In this document: positions 38,533-46,735 of the stretch, piece after piece
Layout of the letters: every line of letters starts with the position of its first letter
How positions within the stretch are numbered: the stretch's first letter is position 1
From: Mycobacterium barrassiae
GTDB lineage: Bacteria; Actinomycetota; Actinomycetes; Mycobacteriales; Mycobacteriaceae
DNA length: 64,000 bases
NCBI RefSeq assembly: GCF_025822765.1
Contig: NZ_JACKUK010000016.1
Coordinates: 604,820-668,819, forward strand
Direction of reading: 5' to 3'
Position numbers and translations under genes: made by a program
Notes under the pieces: model-generated
Databases searched by the model: none
What the model was told of the DNA's origin: nothing
The model's input: only the letters and a program-made list of their open reading frames with translations

Positions 38533-38867
38533 CCGCCTGCGTCGGAGTCCTCACCCTTGTCTTCAGCGTCCTTGTCTTCAGCGTCCTTGTCTTCAGCGTC
38601 CTTGTCTTCAGCGTCCTTGCCGGAGTCGTCACCCTTGTCATCGTCGTCCTTGCTGGCCTTTGCCGCGTCGCTGATCCCATCCGCGTGCTTCGTCAGCAGC
38701 CGAGCCAATTGCCGGGCCTCTTCAGGCGCCAACGAGTCCTCGAACATCCGCTCGTTGTCCTCGGACATCCGCTCGAGGTACACCTCGTTTTCCTTCGTGG
38801 CGACGTTCCACTGCCCACCCTCGTGTTCCACCATTTGCGTTGGGTACCCCGGCTTCTGGGTTATCAC
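38529..38867 (-). CDS. Hypothetical protein with acidic DAEDK repeats
   Basis: A 112-residue protein. The N-terminal half looks globular and conserved-like (EHEGGQWNVATKENEVYLERMSEDNERMFEDSLAPEEARQLARLL). The C-terminal third is a highly charged tail containing four DAEDK repeats encoded by a 15-bp tandem repeat. Starts are a GTG at 38867 or an ATG at 38834. Its stop overlaps the MocR start, implying coupled translation. Function unknown. Confidence 0.72.
   Translation of the reverse strand: MITQKPGYPTQMVEHEGGQWNVATKENEVYLERMSEDNERMFEDSLAPEEARQLARLLTKHADGISDAAKASKDDDDKGDDSGKDAEDKDAEDKDAEDKDAEDKGEDSDAGG
38556..38615. repeat. Four perfect copies of a 15-bp tandem repeat
   Basis: CTTGTCTTCAGCGTC is repeated four times head to tail without mismatch; on the minus strand it encodes DAEDK units. 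Being a multiple of three, copy-number changes keep the frame, so the tail length is free to vary between strains. Confidence 0.95.
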
Positions 38868-38873
38868 CCATTT

Positions 38874-39239
38874 TCAGGTCACGCGGGTCCAGGGTTGGCA
38901 GTTCCGCGACTCGAAAGCCATCACCGTCGTGTTGATGTTCGCGAACATCGGCCCCATGGAGATGTTCGTCGCCACCACATTGTCCTTGTTGGCATCAGGC
39001 GTGCTGTAGGTGAACCAGACGCACATCGAGTCCTGGGTCGGCACATCGTTGATCCAAACCCCGAAGGTCGACGCCGTGCCAGCCGTTTGATAGAGACCTG
39101 GCGCGATGTCGGGCCCTACGAGAAAGAACCCGTTGCCCGGGATCGGGTCCAGCGGGGCAGCACCGGCCGACGCCACAGGCGCGACAGCGGAAACCGCGGC
39201 AATGAGCGCAGCGGCAGCGCAACACGAGATCGAGCGCAT
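38874..39239 (-). CDS. Small secreted protein
   Basis: A 121-residue exported protein with a Sec signal peptide (basic start, hydrophobic CCAAAALIAAVSAVAPVASA, cleavage near AGAA-APL). The mature domain has GFFLVGPDIAPGLYQTAG and two cysteines (in SMCVWF and NCQPW) that could pair. A beta-rich mature fold is suggested by the pattern. The ATG at 39239 has AGGAGG 5 nt upstream. Family of unknown function. Confidence 0.8.
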   Translation of the reverse strand: MRSISCCAAAALIAAVSAVAPVASAGAAPLDPIPGNGFFLVGPDIAPGLYQTAGTASTFGVWINDVPTQDSMCVWFTYSTPDANKDNVVATNISMGPMFANINTTVMAFESRNCQPWTRVT

Positions 39240-39248
39240 ACGCACCTC

Positions 39249-39920
39249 CTAAATGCCTGACTTGGACGGCCCTCGAAAACGTCGGAAGCGAGCCTCCAGG
39301 CTCAGCGGTAAGCCCTGTTTGGCCGGTGAGGGCGACATCGTTACAGCCGGAAGAGCGCGATTCTGCGCACGGACGACCACCGGCATGGTGAGCATCTTGG
39401 TGAGCACACTGATCTCGCGCTTGGCCTGCTCACGGGCGATGAACAGCAAGTCGAGCGGGTACCACAGGCCGACCCACGCGACGACGAGGAACACGCCGCT
39501 GCCGATCAGGTCGTTGGCGAATTCACCCATCCCCGGTCGCGTGAATGCAAACGATAAGGCGATGCCGAGGACGAACAGCAGCGAGCCACTGAGCAGCGAC
39601 CGCAGGCCTTGGCGCCAGATGAGGTCGTGTTCGCGGTGGGCCCGGCGCAGTCGCAGCTCGCAGTAGCGGCGGACGGCCGCGATCACCTTGGCGGTCTCGT
39701 CATCCGAGCACACGCTGGCGATGTCCAGAATGACGCGCTGGTGGGGGCCGACCTCTCGCTGGGCCAGTAAGCGTTCCACCAGTTCGTCCATACCGCTGTC
39801 GATGCGACGCGCTCCGGCCATCAGGCCGCTGGGGTCGGCGTAGAACAGCTCGTCGGCGTTGGCGACCTCGATCACCACATCGGCCGGGGGCGTACGCCAT
39901 CTGCGTCGTAGGTTCACCAC
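39249..39920 (-). CDS. Membrane protein with soluble N-terminal domain
   Basis: A 223-residue protein. An N-terminal alpha/beta region (VVIEVANADELFYADPSGLMAGARRIDSGMDELVERLL) precedes two TM helices (SLLSGSLLFVLGIALSFAF and SGVFLVVAWVGLWYPLDLL), ending in a basic tail. No known catalytic motif. The GTG at 39920 (or 39917) follows GGGGAGG. It lies 9 nt upstream of the secreted-protein gene and is probably co-transcribed with it. Function unknown. Confidence 0.78.
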   Translation of the reverse strand: MVNLRRRWRTPPADVVIEVANADELFYADPSGLMAGARRIDSGMDELVERLLAQREVGPHQRVILDIASVCSDDETAKVIAAVRRYCELRLRRAHREHDLIWRQGLRSLLSGSLLFVLGIALSFAFTRPGMGEFANDLIGSGVFLVVAWVGLWYPLDLLFIAREQAKREISVLTKMLTMPVVVRAQNRALPAVTMSPSPAKQGLPLSLEARFRRFRGPSKSGI

Positions 39921-40040
39921 ACCTCCCCGGCCTGGGGCGCACCGTTCCGCAACGGCACCAGCGAATAGTACGTACCGAGGTGGCCCCCACGAGCGGGATC
40001 GGCACAGCTTATTTTCTGACCGATACCGCGGCGGCCGTCG

Positions 40041-40472
40041 TCAGTCGACTGTGAGGTGATGGCTGATGTCGCCCATGAGGTCAGCATGGATCAACCGTTC
40101 CTCGAATCGCCATTGCCCGTCGACTTTGGTCAACCTGTCGTGCCAGCGACCCGCCAGCACGGGTTGAAGCGGGAAATCCGGGAGCGCCTGCAACGCGACG
40201 AAGTACGAGCGTGCGTCGGCGTCGCGTCCTCCTGCGGCGATATCGATGATGACGTTGGTGATGAAGTGTTTGGTCATCGGAATGCCGTCGTACAGCCGCA
40301 TCCTGTCGGTGAGCAACGAACGTATCGCTGCGCCGGTGAAAGTCGCATCGCTACCAGACACACGAACACGAGCTTCCGCGAAAAGACCCACGGCAGAATC
40401 GAAGTCACCGGTGTCGAACGCCTCGGAATAGCGATATACCAGATTCTTGATCGCCTGAACGTCATCGATCAT
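40041..40472 (-). CDS. SnoaL/NTF2-like protein
   Basis: A 143-residue cone-fold protein: DDVQAIKNLVYRYSEAFDTGDFDSAVGLF is the typical start of the SnoaL-like/NTF2-like group of ring-hydroxylating-dioxygenase beta-like and ketosteroid-isomerase-like proteins, and the C-terminal RWHDRLTKVDGQWRFEERLIH matches the family end. The ATG at 40472 has GGAGG 8 nt upstream. It follows an enoyl-CoA hydratase gene on the same strand, so an acyl or ring substrate is possible, but this is inference. Confidence 0.85.
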   Translation of the reverse strand: MIDDVQAIKNLVYRYSEAFDTGDFDSAVGLFAEARVRVSGSDATFTGAAIRSLLTDRMRLYDGIPMTKHFITNVIIDIAAGGRDADARSYFVALQALPDFPLQPVLAGRWHDRLTKVDGQWRFEERLIHADLMGDISHHLTVD

Positions 40473-40538
40473 GTTGGACAACCTCCGCTCAGGCATCGGA
40501 CGCACGAAACACTTCTGGCCCAACAGAACCGGGCCGCA

Positions 40539-41312
40539 TCACCAGTCAGGCCGGCGCTTCTCGATGAAGGCCGAGACACCCTCGAGTGCGCTCGGATCCA
40601 TCATGTTGCAGGCCATCGTCGAGCCCGCATCGCCATAGGCCGACTCGATGCCGACTTCAATCTGGCGGTAGAAGAGCGCCTTCCCCATCGCGACCGCGAC
40701 ACGGGGTTTCGCAACGATCTGCGCCACCAGCGCCTCGATTTCGTCGTCCAGGCGCTCGGGTGCCGTCACCCGGTTGACCAACCCCAGCACCCGGGCCTCC
40801 TCTGCGGAGACGAACTCGCCCGTGACGAGCATCTCGAAGGCGGCCTTACGCGGGACGTTGCGTGATAGCGCCACTCCCGGGGTCGCACAGAAGAGTCCGA
40901 CGTTGATACCGCTGACTGCGAACCGCGCATCGTCGCTGGCAACCGCGAGATCACACATCGCGACGAGCTGACATCCTGCCGCGGTCGCGATGCCCTGCAC
41001 GCGCGCGATCACCGGGACCGGAAGGCGCTGGATGGACAGCATCACGTCGGTGCACTGGGCGAACAGCTGTTGGTAGTACTCCAGCGACGGCTCGGCCCGC
41101 ATCTCCTTGAGGTCGTGGCCGGCGCAGAAGGCCTTGCCTGCCGCCGCAATTACGACGGCGCGAACCGACTCATCGTCGGCGAGCGCGTCAAACGTCGTGC
41201 CCAGCGCTGCGAGCATCGCCTCCGACAGCGCGTTGAAGGCGCCGGGACGGTTCAGAGTCAGCGTGACGACGCCGCGGTCGTCACGGCAGTCCAGCAGCAG
41301 TGGCTCATCCAT
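40539..41312 (-). CDS. Enoyl-CoA hydratase/isomerase (crotonase) family protein
   Basis: A 257-residue crotonase. Oxyanion-hole segments are AFCAGHDLKEMRAE (near 62-75) and IQRLPVPVIARVQGIATAAGCQLVAMCDLAVAS (near 97-129). The catalytic Glu of the hydratase at the second position is less obvious (NVGLFCATPGVALSRNV), as in isomerase- or dehalogenase-like members, so the precise reaction is open. The C-terminus FIEKRRPDW is family-typical. It lies downstream of the groEL1 end and its terminator, on the same strand. Confidence 0.88.
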   Translation of the reverse strand: MDEPLLLDCRDDRGVVTLTLNRPGAFNALSEAMLAALGTTFDALADDESVRAVVIAAAGKAFCAGHDLKEMRAEPSLEYYQQLFAQCTDVMLSIQRLPVPVIARVQGIATAAGCQLVAMCDLAVASDDARFAVSGINVGLFCATPGVALSRNVPRKAAFEMLVTGEFVSAEEARVLGLVNRVTAPERLDDEIEALVAQIVAKPRVAVAMGKALFYRQIEVGIESAYGDAGSTMACNMMDPSALEGVSAFIEKRRPDW

Positions 41313-41385
41313 GGGGTCGACCTCACTCGGCTACGCGGGGTGTGCGGCCAAGCATGCACGATCCACCCCTGAATCGGTGGCGAAC

Positions 41386-41419
41386 GAAAACACCCCCGGC
41401 CCAACAGGGCCGAGGGTGC
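41386..41419 (-). terminator. Terminator of groEL1
   Basis: On the minus strand CACCCTCGGCCC pairs with GGGCCGGGGGTG around TGTT, with one imperfect pair, followed by TTTT (at 41390-41387). It begins about 15 nt after the groEL1 stop. Confidence 0.85.
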
Positions 41420-41433
41420 TTCGTAATGACGAA

Positions 41434-41514
41434 CTAGTGGTGGTGGTGATGACCGTGGCCGTGGCCATGGCCGTCATCCTCCGACTCGGCCGGCTTGTCG
41501 ACCACCGCGGTCTC
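41434..41514 (-). pseudogene. groEL1: 3' end of groEL1, separated from its gene by the integrated element
   Basis: The 26 codons ETAVVDKPAESEDDGHGHGH and on to five His and TAG match the histidine-rich C-terminus of mycobacterial GroEL1 (the ...TTETAVVDKPAE...H-rich tail). Upstream of 41514 the frame meets a TAG at once and the sequence is the integrase promoter, so the gene body has been displaced to the far side of an insertion beyond this window. GroEL1 is the non-essential chaperonin paralogue needed for biofilm maturation in M. smegmatis; its tail is cut off here. Confidence 0.9.
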
Positions 41515-41533
41515 GGTAGTCTAGATTTAAGCC
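41488..41533. other. Hybrid attachment site (attL) of a Bxb1-type integrase
   Basis: The left part (41488-41514) keeps the groEL1 sequence, beginning GGCCGGCTTGTCGACCACC as in the Bxb1 attB of M. smegmatis apart from a few bases. The crossover core GCGGTCTC (41507-41514, central GT at 41510-41511) is identical. The right part (41515-41533) departs from groEL1 coding and resembles a phage arm. This is the B-P' hybrid expected after integration; the comparison is from memory of the Bxb1 sites. Confidence 0.85.
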
Positions 41534-43183
41534 ATGCCTGACCACGCTAAACGAGCCCTTATCGTCACCCGACTCTCCCGAGTCACCGACGCTACTACCT
41601 CCCCCGAGCGTCAGCTTGCGATCTGCCGAGAGCTGGTCGCTCAGCGTGGCTTCGACGAGGTCGGCGTTGCCGAAGACCTGGACGTGTCCGGTGCGATCGA
41701 TCCGTTCGACCGCAAGCGGAGACCCCAACTGTCGGGCTGGCTCCGGGAGCGGAGCGACGAGTTCGACGTTCTGATCGCCTACCGCGTTGACCGGTTCACT
41801 CGGTCGCTGCGACATCTCCAGGAGCTTGTCTACTGGTGTGAGGACAACCGCAAGACCCTAGTATCGGCGACCGAACAGCACTTCGATACCACCACCAAGT
41901 TCGCCGGTGTCGTCATCGCGCTTATGGGAACGGTCGCACAGATGGAGCTGGAGGCGATCTCCGAGCGCAACGCTTCGACCGCCCGCCACAACATCAAGGC
42001 AGGCAGGTACCGGGGATCACAACCGCCGTGGGGATACCGTCCCGAAAAGATTGATGGGGCTTGGCGTTTGGTCCAGGATGCCGGACAGGTCCAGGTGATT
42101 CACGAGGTTGCGGGTCGCGTAGTCGATGGAGAACCGCTACAACGGATTGCCCACGACTTGACCCGCCGAGGCGTTCCCACCCCGAAGGATCACACCCTGA
42201 AACTGCAAGGCAAGCCGACGAAGGGGACGGCGTGGAGTGTGACTCCGCTCAAGCGATCACTACTCAGTGAGGCCATGCTCGGACGAGTAACCGACGCCAA
42301 CGGCAAGTCGATCCGTGGTGATGACGGCTCCCCGATCGTCCGTGCGGAGCCGATCCTGACCCGCGAAGTATTCGAGCGGCTACGGGTGGAACTTGACAGC
42401 AGGTCCAAGCGCGGTGAGCCGACCGAGCGCTCGTCGTCGCTGCTGCTGCGCGTGCTCCACTGCGGGATCTGTGGGAAGCCCGCCTATAAGTTCAACGGCG
42501 GCAGCCATAGCCAGTTCCCCCGGTACAGATGCAAGTCGATGACTCAAGCCGTCAAGTGTGGAAACAAGACGATCCGCGCAGACCAAATCGATTCGCTAGT
42601 AGAGCGTTCGATCGCTACGTTGCTCGGTGAGTCCGAAAGGCTTGAGCGGGTATGGGATTCAGGCTCGGACCACTCAGCAGAATTAGAAGAGATCAACGCC
42701 GAACTGGTGGAAGTGACGGGCTTCATCGGCACCCCCACGTTCCGCACCGGGACACCTCAGTACGACGCTCTGATGGCCCGCATCGAGACGCTTGCGGCCC
42801 GCCAAGAGAAGCTATCCACCGATGAGATTAAGCCTGCTGGATGGAACTGGCAGCCGACGGGCGAGAAGTTCGGCGACTGGTGGGGACGCCAGGACGTGAC
42901 CGCGAAGAACGTCTGGCTCCGGACGATGAACGTGAGAGCCGAGTTCGGCCGTGGGGGAATCAATTTGGACCTCGGAGACTTGAGCACACTCACGCAGCAG
43001 TTGAACGCCAGTGGACCTGTGGCTCAATGGCAGGAGGTCTTCAGAACTATGGGAGAAAACGGCGTAGCGGGTATCGAGCTGAGTGACGACGGTGTGGTGC
43101 TGGTCAGCCCTGACGGGCAGAGGTCACAAGCTTTCGACCTCGCGTCGGATGTCCCGATCACCGAATTGCTTAGCCGCGAGTAG
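41534..43183 (+). CDS. int: Large serine integrase, Bxb1 family
   Basis: Site-specific recombinase of 549 residues. The resolvase-like catalytic domain has the nucleophile Ser15 in VTRLSRVTDATTSPERQL, with VAEDLDVSGAIDPFDRKRRP and YRVDRFTRS carrying the active-site Arg residues. A recombinase domain follows (GSQPPWGYRPEKIDG...LKRSLLSEAMLG). The zinc ribbon has C-x2-C (LHCGICGKPAYKF) and a second pair (YRCKSM..., VKCG). A coiled coil lies near residues 375-425. Many blocks match Bxb1 gp35 almost word for word (SRVTDATTSPERQL, DPFDRKRRP, LMGTVAQMELEAI, RAEPILTRE). The ATG at 41534 is six bases after a TAGATT -10 hexamer, implying leaderless expression from a promoter inside the attachment site. 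Confidence 0.96.
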   Translation: MPDHAKRALIVTRLSRVTDATTSPERQLAICRELVAQRGFDEVGVAEDLDVSGAIDPFDRKRRPQLSGWLRERSDEFDVLIAYRVDRFTRSLRHLQELVYWCEDNRKTLVSATEQHFDTTTKFAGVVIALMGTVAQMELEAISERNASTARHNIKAGRYRGSQPPWGYRPEKIDGAWRLVQDAGQVQVIHEVAGRVVDGEPLQRIAHDLTRRGVPTPKDHTLKLQGKPTKGTAWSVTPLKRSLLSEAMLGRVTDANGKSIRGDDGSPIVRAEPILTREVFERLRVELDSRSKRGEPTERSSSLLLRVLHCGICGKPAYKFNGGSHSQFPRYRCKSMTQAVKCGNKTIRADQIDSLVERSIATLLGESERLERVWDSGSDHSAELEEINAELVEVTGFIGTPTFRTGTPQYDALMARIETLAARQEKLSTDEIKPAGWNWQPTGEKFGDWWGRQDVTAKNVWLRTMNVRAEFGRGGINLDLGDLSTLTQQLNASGPVAQWQEVFRTMGENGVAGIELSDDGVVLVSPDGQRSQAFDLASDVPITELLSRE

Positions 43184-43357
43184 TGCGAGCCGCCAGCGCA
43201 CAAGGTCGAGTGCTACTAGTACGGCGGGTGCGTCCGCCGGGGTCCGGCCCCGCCTCAGATTCCTTCGCCTTCGTCGTCGTTCATCGGTTATTGAACGCGG
43301 CTTGGACCGATTCGGTTCGGGTGTTCTTCGTTGATCCGGTTTGGAACACTCTTGCAG

Positions 43358-43927
43358 ATGTTGGAAGAATTCGCGGCTTGGGCAACCATCGCCGCACTGC
43401 CACTCACCGCGGTCGGAGCCCTCATAGGCGTCGCTAGCATTGGTCGGCAGCGGGGACTGCGACAGCAACTCCGCGAAGTTTTGGACGAGGTGTTCAAGGC
43501 GTGCGACGAATACCAGCAAGGCAATCATGTCTTCCTGAACGAGCGGTTTCTCCGCTCGTCTGCTGAAAGGCTGCGGCTCCTGTCCGAACGTGACGGCCTG
43601 AGGTCACCGAGTACCTTCCACATGGCCCAGCTCCGAGACATATTGCTTGACATCGCTGGTCGGTTCGATGTGCCTGCGTCGTTACCGACTCACGGCCTCT
43701 CGCCACAACAAAGGGAGGAACTGCTCGAAGCCAATGAGCAACGGTTGACGGCTGGTGTCGATGAAGCCAGACGCCGATCCGCAACCTATTTACGCGCTGT
43801 CAATAAGATGGACGCTTGGCGATACCTGACATACCTGCGATTCAAGCGATTCGGCATCACGAGCCGAACATTCGCGAACGCGGCATCGGACGACTTCAGC
43901 CATCCGTGGACCGGTCCTCTCAGGTGA
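43358..43927 (+). CDS. Hypothetical protein with N-terminal TM helix
   Basis: About 189 residues: an N-terminal hydrophobic helix (WATIAALPLTAVGALIGVASI), then a charged helical region (RQQLREVLDEVFKACDEYQQG, SSAERLRLLSERDGL), resembling membrane-anchored element proteins of unknown function. Not recognised. Start uncertain: the ATG at 43358 used here or a TTG at 43331; neither has a good ribosome binding site. It lies between the integrase and the Mrr-type nuclease on the same strand; association with defence or element maintenance is speculative. Confidence 0.6.
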   Translation: MLEEFAAWATIAALPLTAVGALIGVASIGRQRGLRQQLREVLDEVFKACDEYQQGNHVFLNERFLRSSAERLRLLSERDGLRSPSTFHMAQLRDILLDIAGRFDVPASLPTHGLSPQQREELLEANEQRLTAGVDEARRRSATYLRAVNKMDAWRYLTYLRFKRFGITSRTFANAASDDFSHPWTGPLR

Positions 43928-43980
43928 AAATTTCGGCAAAGGCCGGGGCGGAGTCGCTTGCCCGACTCCCGCGCTCTGCG

Positions 43981-44943
43981 ATGCTCCTAGTCGTGACTAC
44001 AACGGTGCCCCCGTACACGGACATGCTCTGGCCCACGCTCCAAGCCGCGAAGGGTCTCGGCGGCTCAGCGTCCATTGCTGAGTTGGACGCCGCCGTGATC
44101 GAGGCCGAACAATTCTCAAGCGAGCAACAAGACGTTCTGCACGGAGATGGACCTCAGACCGAGATCCAGTACCGGCTTGCTTGGGCGAGGACCTACCTCA
44201 AGGGAATGGGCCTCCTAACGAACAGCAAGCGCGGTGTTTGGACCGTCACCGAGGCCGGCCAGACGGCCACCCAGCCAGAGATTGGCCCCCTTCACTCTCA
44301 GTTCGTCGCCGCGTACTCGAAAAAGAAGAAGGGCAAGAGGAAGAGCGGTAAGTCGAACGTCTCGAGTGAGCTTGACCAGGTAGAAGCGGAGGCCGAGGCC
44401 GATTGGAAGGACGAGCTTCTGGAGTCCCTGCTGAAGATGTCGCCGACCGCTTTCGAGCGGTTGGCGCAGCGGCTGCTGCGAGAGTCTGGCTTTTCGAGCG
44501 CGATGGTGACGGGACGCACTGGCGATGGTGGCATCGATGGCCAGGGTGTCTACCAGATCTCGCTGCTGAGCTTCCCGGTGTTTTTTCAGTGCAAGAGGTA
44601 TTCCGGGAGCGTCGGCGCAGGGGCGGTGCGGGACTTCCGTGGAGCTATGGCTGGACGTGGCGAGAAGGGGCTGCTTATTACAACGGGCACCTTCACGAAC
44701 GACGCGCGGACGGAATCGAAGCGGGATGGAGCACCGCCGATTGATCTCATCGACGGCGATCGGCTTTGCGAGCTTTTGAAGGAATACTCGATCGGGGTCA
44801 GCACGACGGAGCGGGTGGTCGAGGACGTAAAGGTTGAGGCCGATTACTTCCTTTCGCTGGAACCCAAGCAAATTTCTCCGGCTGATCGACTACTTGGCGC
44901 AAGCGGTAATACTGCTGAGCTGGGCATTGGTAGCACTTCGTAA
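43981..44943 (+). CDS. Mrr-type restriction endonuclease
   Basis: A 320-residue protein with the architecture of Mrr. An N-terminal winged-helix (Mrr_N) region (PPYTDMLWPTLQAAKGLGGSASIAELDAAVI...LKGMGLLTNSKRGVWTVTEAG) is followed by a basic linker and a PD-(D/E)xK nuclease domain. In it MSPTAFERLAQRLLRESGF is the conserved entry helix, and the catalytic residues lie in GDGGIDG (Asp) and VFFQCKRY (Q-x-K). Mrr proteins cut methylated or modified DNA. Probable role: defence of the element or host against incoming methylated DNA. The ATG at 43981 is favoured; a GTG at 43993 is possible. Confidence 0.87.
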   Translation: MLLVVTTTVPPYTDMLWPTLQAAKGLGGSASIAELDAAVIEAEQFSSEQQDVLHGDGPQTEIQYRLAWARTYLKGMGLLTNSKRGVWTVTEAGQTATQPEIGPLHSQFVAAYSKKKKGKRKSGKSNVSSELDQVEAEAEADWKDELLESLLKMSPTAFERLAQRLLRESGFSSAMVTGRTGDGGIDGQGVYQISLLSFPVFFQCKRYSGSVGAGAVRDFRGAMAGRGEKGLLITTGTFTNDARTESKRDGAPPIDLIDGDRLCELLKEYSIGVSTTERVVEDVKVEADYFLSLEPKQISPADRLLGASGNTAELGIGSTS

Positions 44944-45028
44944 AGTGCAAGTGGCGGCCTGATGCCGCTGGCCGCAATCCGAATGACACACGAGAGCAGA
45001 TGAGCATCACCTGTGGGAGGGCCTGGCA

Positions 45029-46672
45029 ATGAGGCCTGAGGCGGTAGCCGCCGTTCGTATAGCTGACGTGCTAGTGCTTGCGCTGGCGGTGGTGAAGCCC
45101 GGCGGCGGTGCCAGGCTGCTGAACGAAGACAATTCGGCTGACCCGGGGGGATGGGTGTCCATCGAGGACGCCGCGGAGTCGGGACGCGCTTTCTTCGTCG
45201 ACCTCAAGGACACGCTTACGGCCTTCGACCTCGATACGCCCGAGTTGGTTGCGTCCGGCGAACTCCTCGCAAGCTGGGCAAGCGCACAAGGCCTTCCGGT
45301 GCTCGTCGCGTCGTCTGGTCGCCTTGGGCACCGACATCTGTATGTGAGGTGTGACGACCGCGCTTTGGTCGAGGCAGAAGCCTTATCCCTGGGCATTCCG
45401 AAATCAGCACTTCGTCGGTCGATCCGGCCGCCGCTGGCCCCTCATCGCAAAGGGCTAATGACGGCGCTGATCTCCCCAGTGAGGGTCGATGATGCGTTGG
45501 AGGTCCTCGGCCCCTCGGAGTACGTCGAGCCGCGCCGGAAGAACCTGCCGCCCTGGTTGATGACACTGATAAGCGAGGGCGATTCCGACAACCGCTATGC
45601 GGGCCGTTCTCCCATGGCACTGGCTGTTGCTTCGGGTCTCCGCGCATGTGGGTACGACTACGCAACCTACCGAGTCGTGATGGCCAACAACCCATGCGGT
45701 GCGAAATACCATGCGCTCTTAGCTGGCGAAGGGACCGAGAACCCGGAAAGCTTCTTAGCTCGGACATGGGAGAAAGCGGCCAGCCAGTTGTCGCCGGCAG
45801 AAATCCTCAAGAGGATCTCGGAAATCCGGGTGGCCGTCGAAGCGGCCGATTGGCCGGGCCGGACAGGCACTACGGACCGTGCTGTCATGCTCGCACTTTG
45901 CGAACTTGGAACTGCATCAGGAACCACTGCACTCACTTTCGGATCCCGCAAGATCGCGGAGGTGGCGCAGCTCGAGGACCGCACGGTGCGCGGCGCGCTC
46001 AGCCGCCTAGTAGACGCGAGATGGCTGGAACGATCGCACGCTGTTCAGGCAGGGGACGCCGACACCTACCGGTTCGGCTCCAAGTTGGACAGGATGACCG
46101 CACTAATACCGTCCCCCCCTATAGGGGATAAGTGCGGCAACTATGACCAGTCCGAGAGGGACCGGGTGTTGCTTCACCCTGTCTTCAGGAATGGGTCCGG
46201 ACTGGGCAAGAACACAGGCCGGACGTGGCTGGTACTGGGTGGGCTCGGCCGTCCGGTCACGACGAAGGAGCTCGCAGAAGTCCGAAGGGCTGACAGGCGG
46301 ACGGTGGACCGTCACTTGAAGGTTTTGGAGAAGCATGGTCTCGCCGCGAAGTCGGGCACTCAATGGACAGCGTCCGGTGACGGTTGGAGGCTCGATGAAC
46401 TGGCCGTCGCCCTTGGAGCCGCCAAACGATCTGAGATGCAGTCCGAACGCTATCGGCGAAACCGCGACGGCTACTTCATGGCTCGCCGATTGAAGGACGC
46501 TCGTCTGGCCAGCACTGCAGGGGCATCGGCCGTGGCCGGTTCGCCATCCGGCCAATCATCTGATTACGACGAGGCCGATGGGATCGAGCGCTTGACGGAA
46601 GAAAAGTTCCGACGCTGGTATGAAGAGCAATTGTTGCTGGATCATTTGGGGCTACCCAACGAGTTGATTTAG
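45029..46672 (+). CDS. Primase-polymerase-like replication protein with C-terminal winged helices
   Basis: A 547-residue protein I read as a replication initiator of the element. In the N-terminal part the DhD-type motif of archaeo-eukaryotic primases is visible (TAFDLDTPE) with a downstream SSGRLGHRHLYVR matching the sxH-type motif of that superfamily. A helical middle segment and two winged-helix-like regions follow (TFGSRKIAEVAQLEDRTVRGALSRLVDARWL and GRPVTTKELAEVRRADRRTVDRHLKVLEKHGL), then a disordered tail and an acidic end. RepA/PrimPol proteins of this layout serve actinobacterial plasmids and integrative elements. The ATG at 45029 follows GGGAGGG. The third catalytic acidic residue was not pinned down, so activity is inferred. 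Confidence 0.6.
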   Translation: MRPEAVAAVRIADVLVLALAVVKPGGGARLLNEDNSADPGGWVSIEDAAESGRAFFVDLKDTLTAFDLDTPELVASGELLASWASAQGLPVLVASSGRLGHRHLYVRCDDRALVEAEALSLGIPKSALRRSIRPPLAPHRKGLMTALISPVRVDDALEVLGPSEYVEPRRKNLPPWLMTLISEGDSDNRYAGRSPMALAVASGLRACGYDYATYRVVMANNPCGAKYHALLAGEGTENPESFLARTWEKAASQLSPAEILKRISEIRVAVEAADWPGRTGTTDRAVMLALCELGTASGTTALTFGSRKIAEVAQLEDRTVRGALSRLVDARWLERSHAVQAGDADTYRFGSKLDRMTALIPSPPIGDKCGNYDQSERDRVLLHPVFRNGSGLGKNTGRTWLVLGGLGRPVTTKELAEVRRADRRTVDRHLKVLEKHGLAAKSGTQWTASGDGWRLDELAVALGAAKRSEMQSERYRRNRDGYFMARRLKDARLASTAGASAVAGSPSGQSSDYDEADGIERLTEEKFRRWYEEQLLLDHLGLPNELI

Positions 46673-46735
46673 GCGCCCACTCGAAAAGATTCGGCATCAG
46701 TAGGACAGTGCGTCGCACGGATTACCTGACGGGGG

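Noticed and set aside
38556-38615. CRISPR-like direct repeats
   Set aside because: The 15-bp units are contiguous, without spacers, and encode an in-frame peptide tail.
43184-43330. Possible tRNA or structured RNA in the G/C-rich gap after the integrase
   Set aside because: Two short GC hairpins are present but no cloverleaf or T-loop; no tRNA could be supported.
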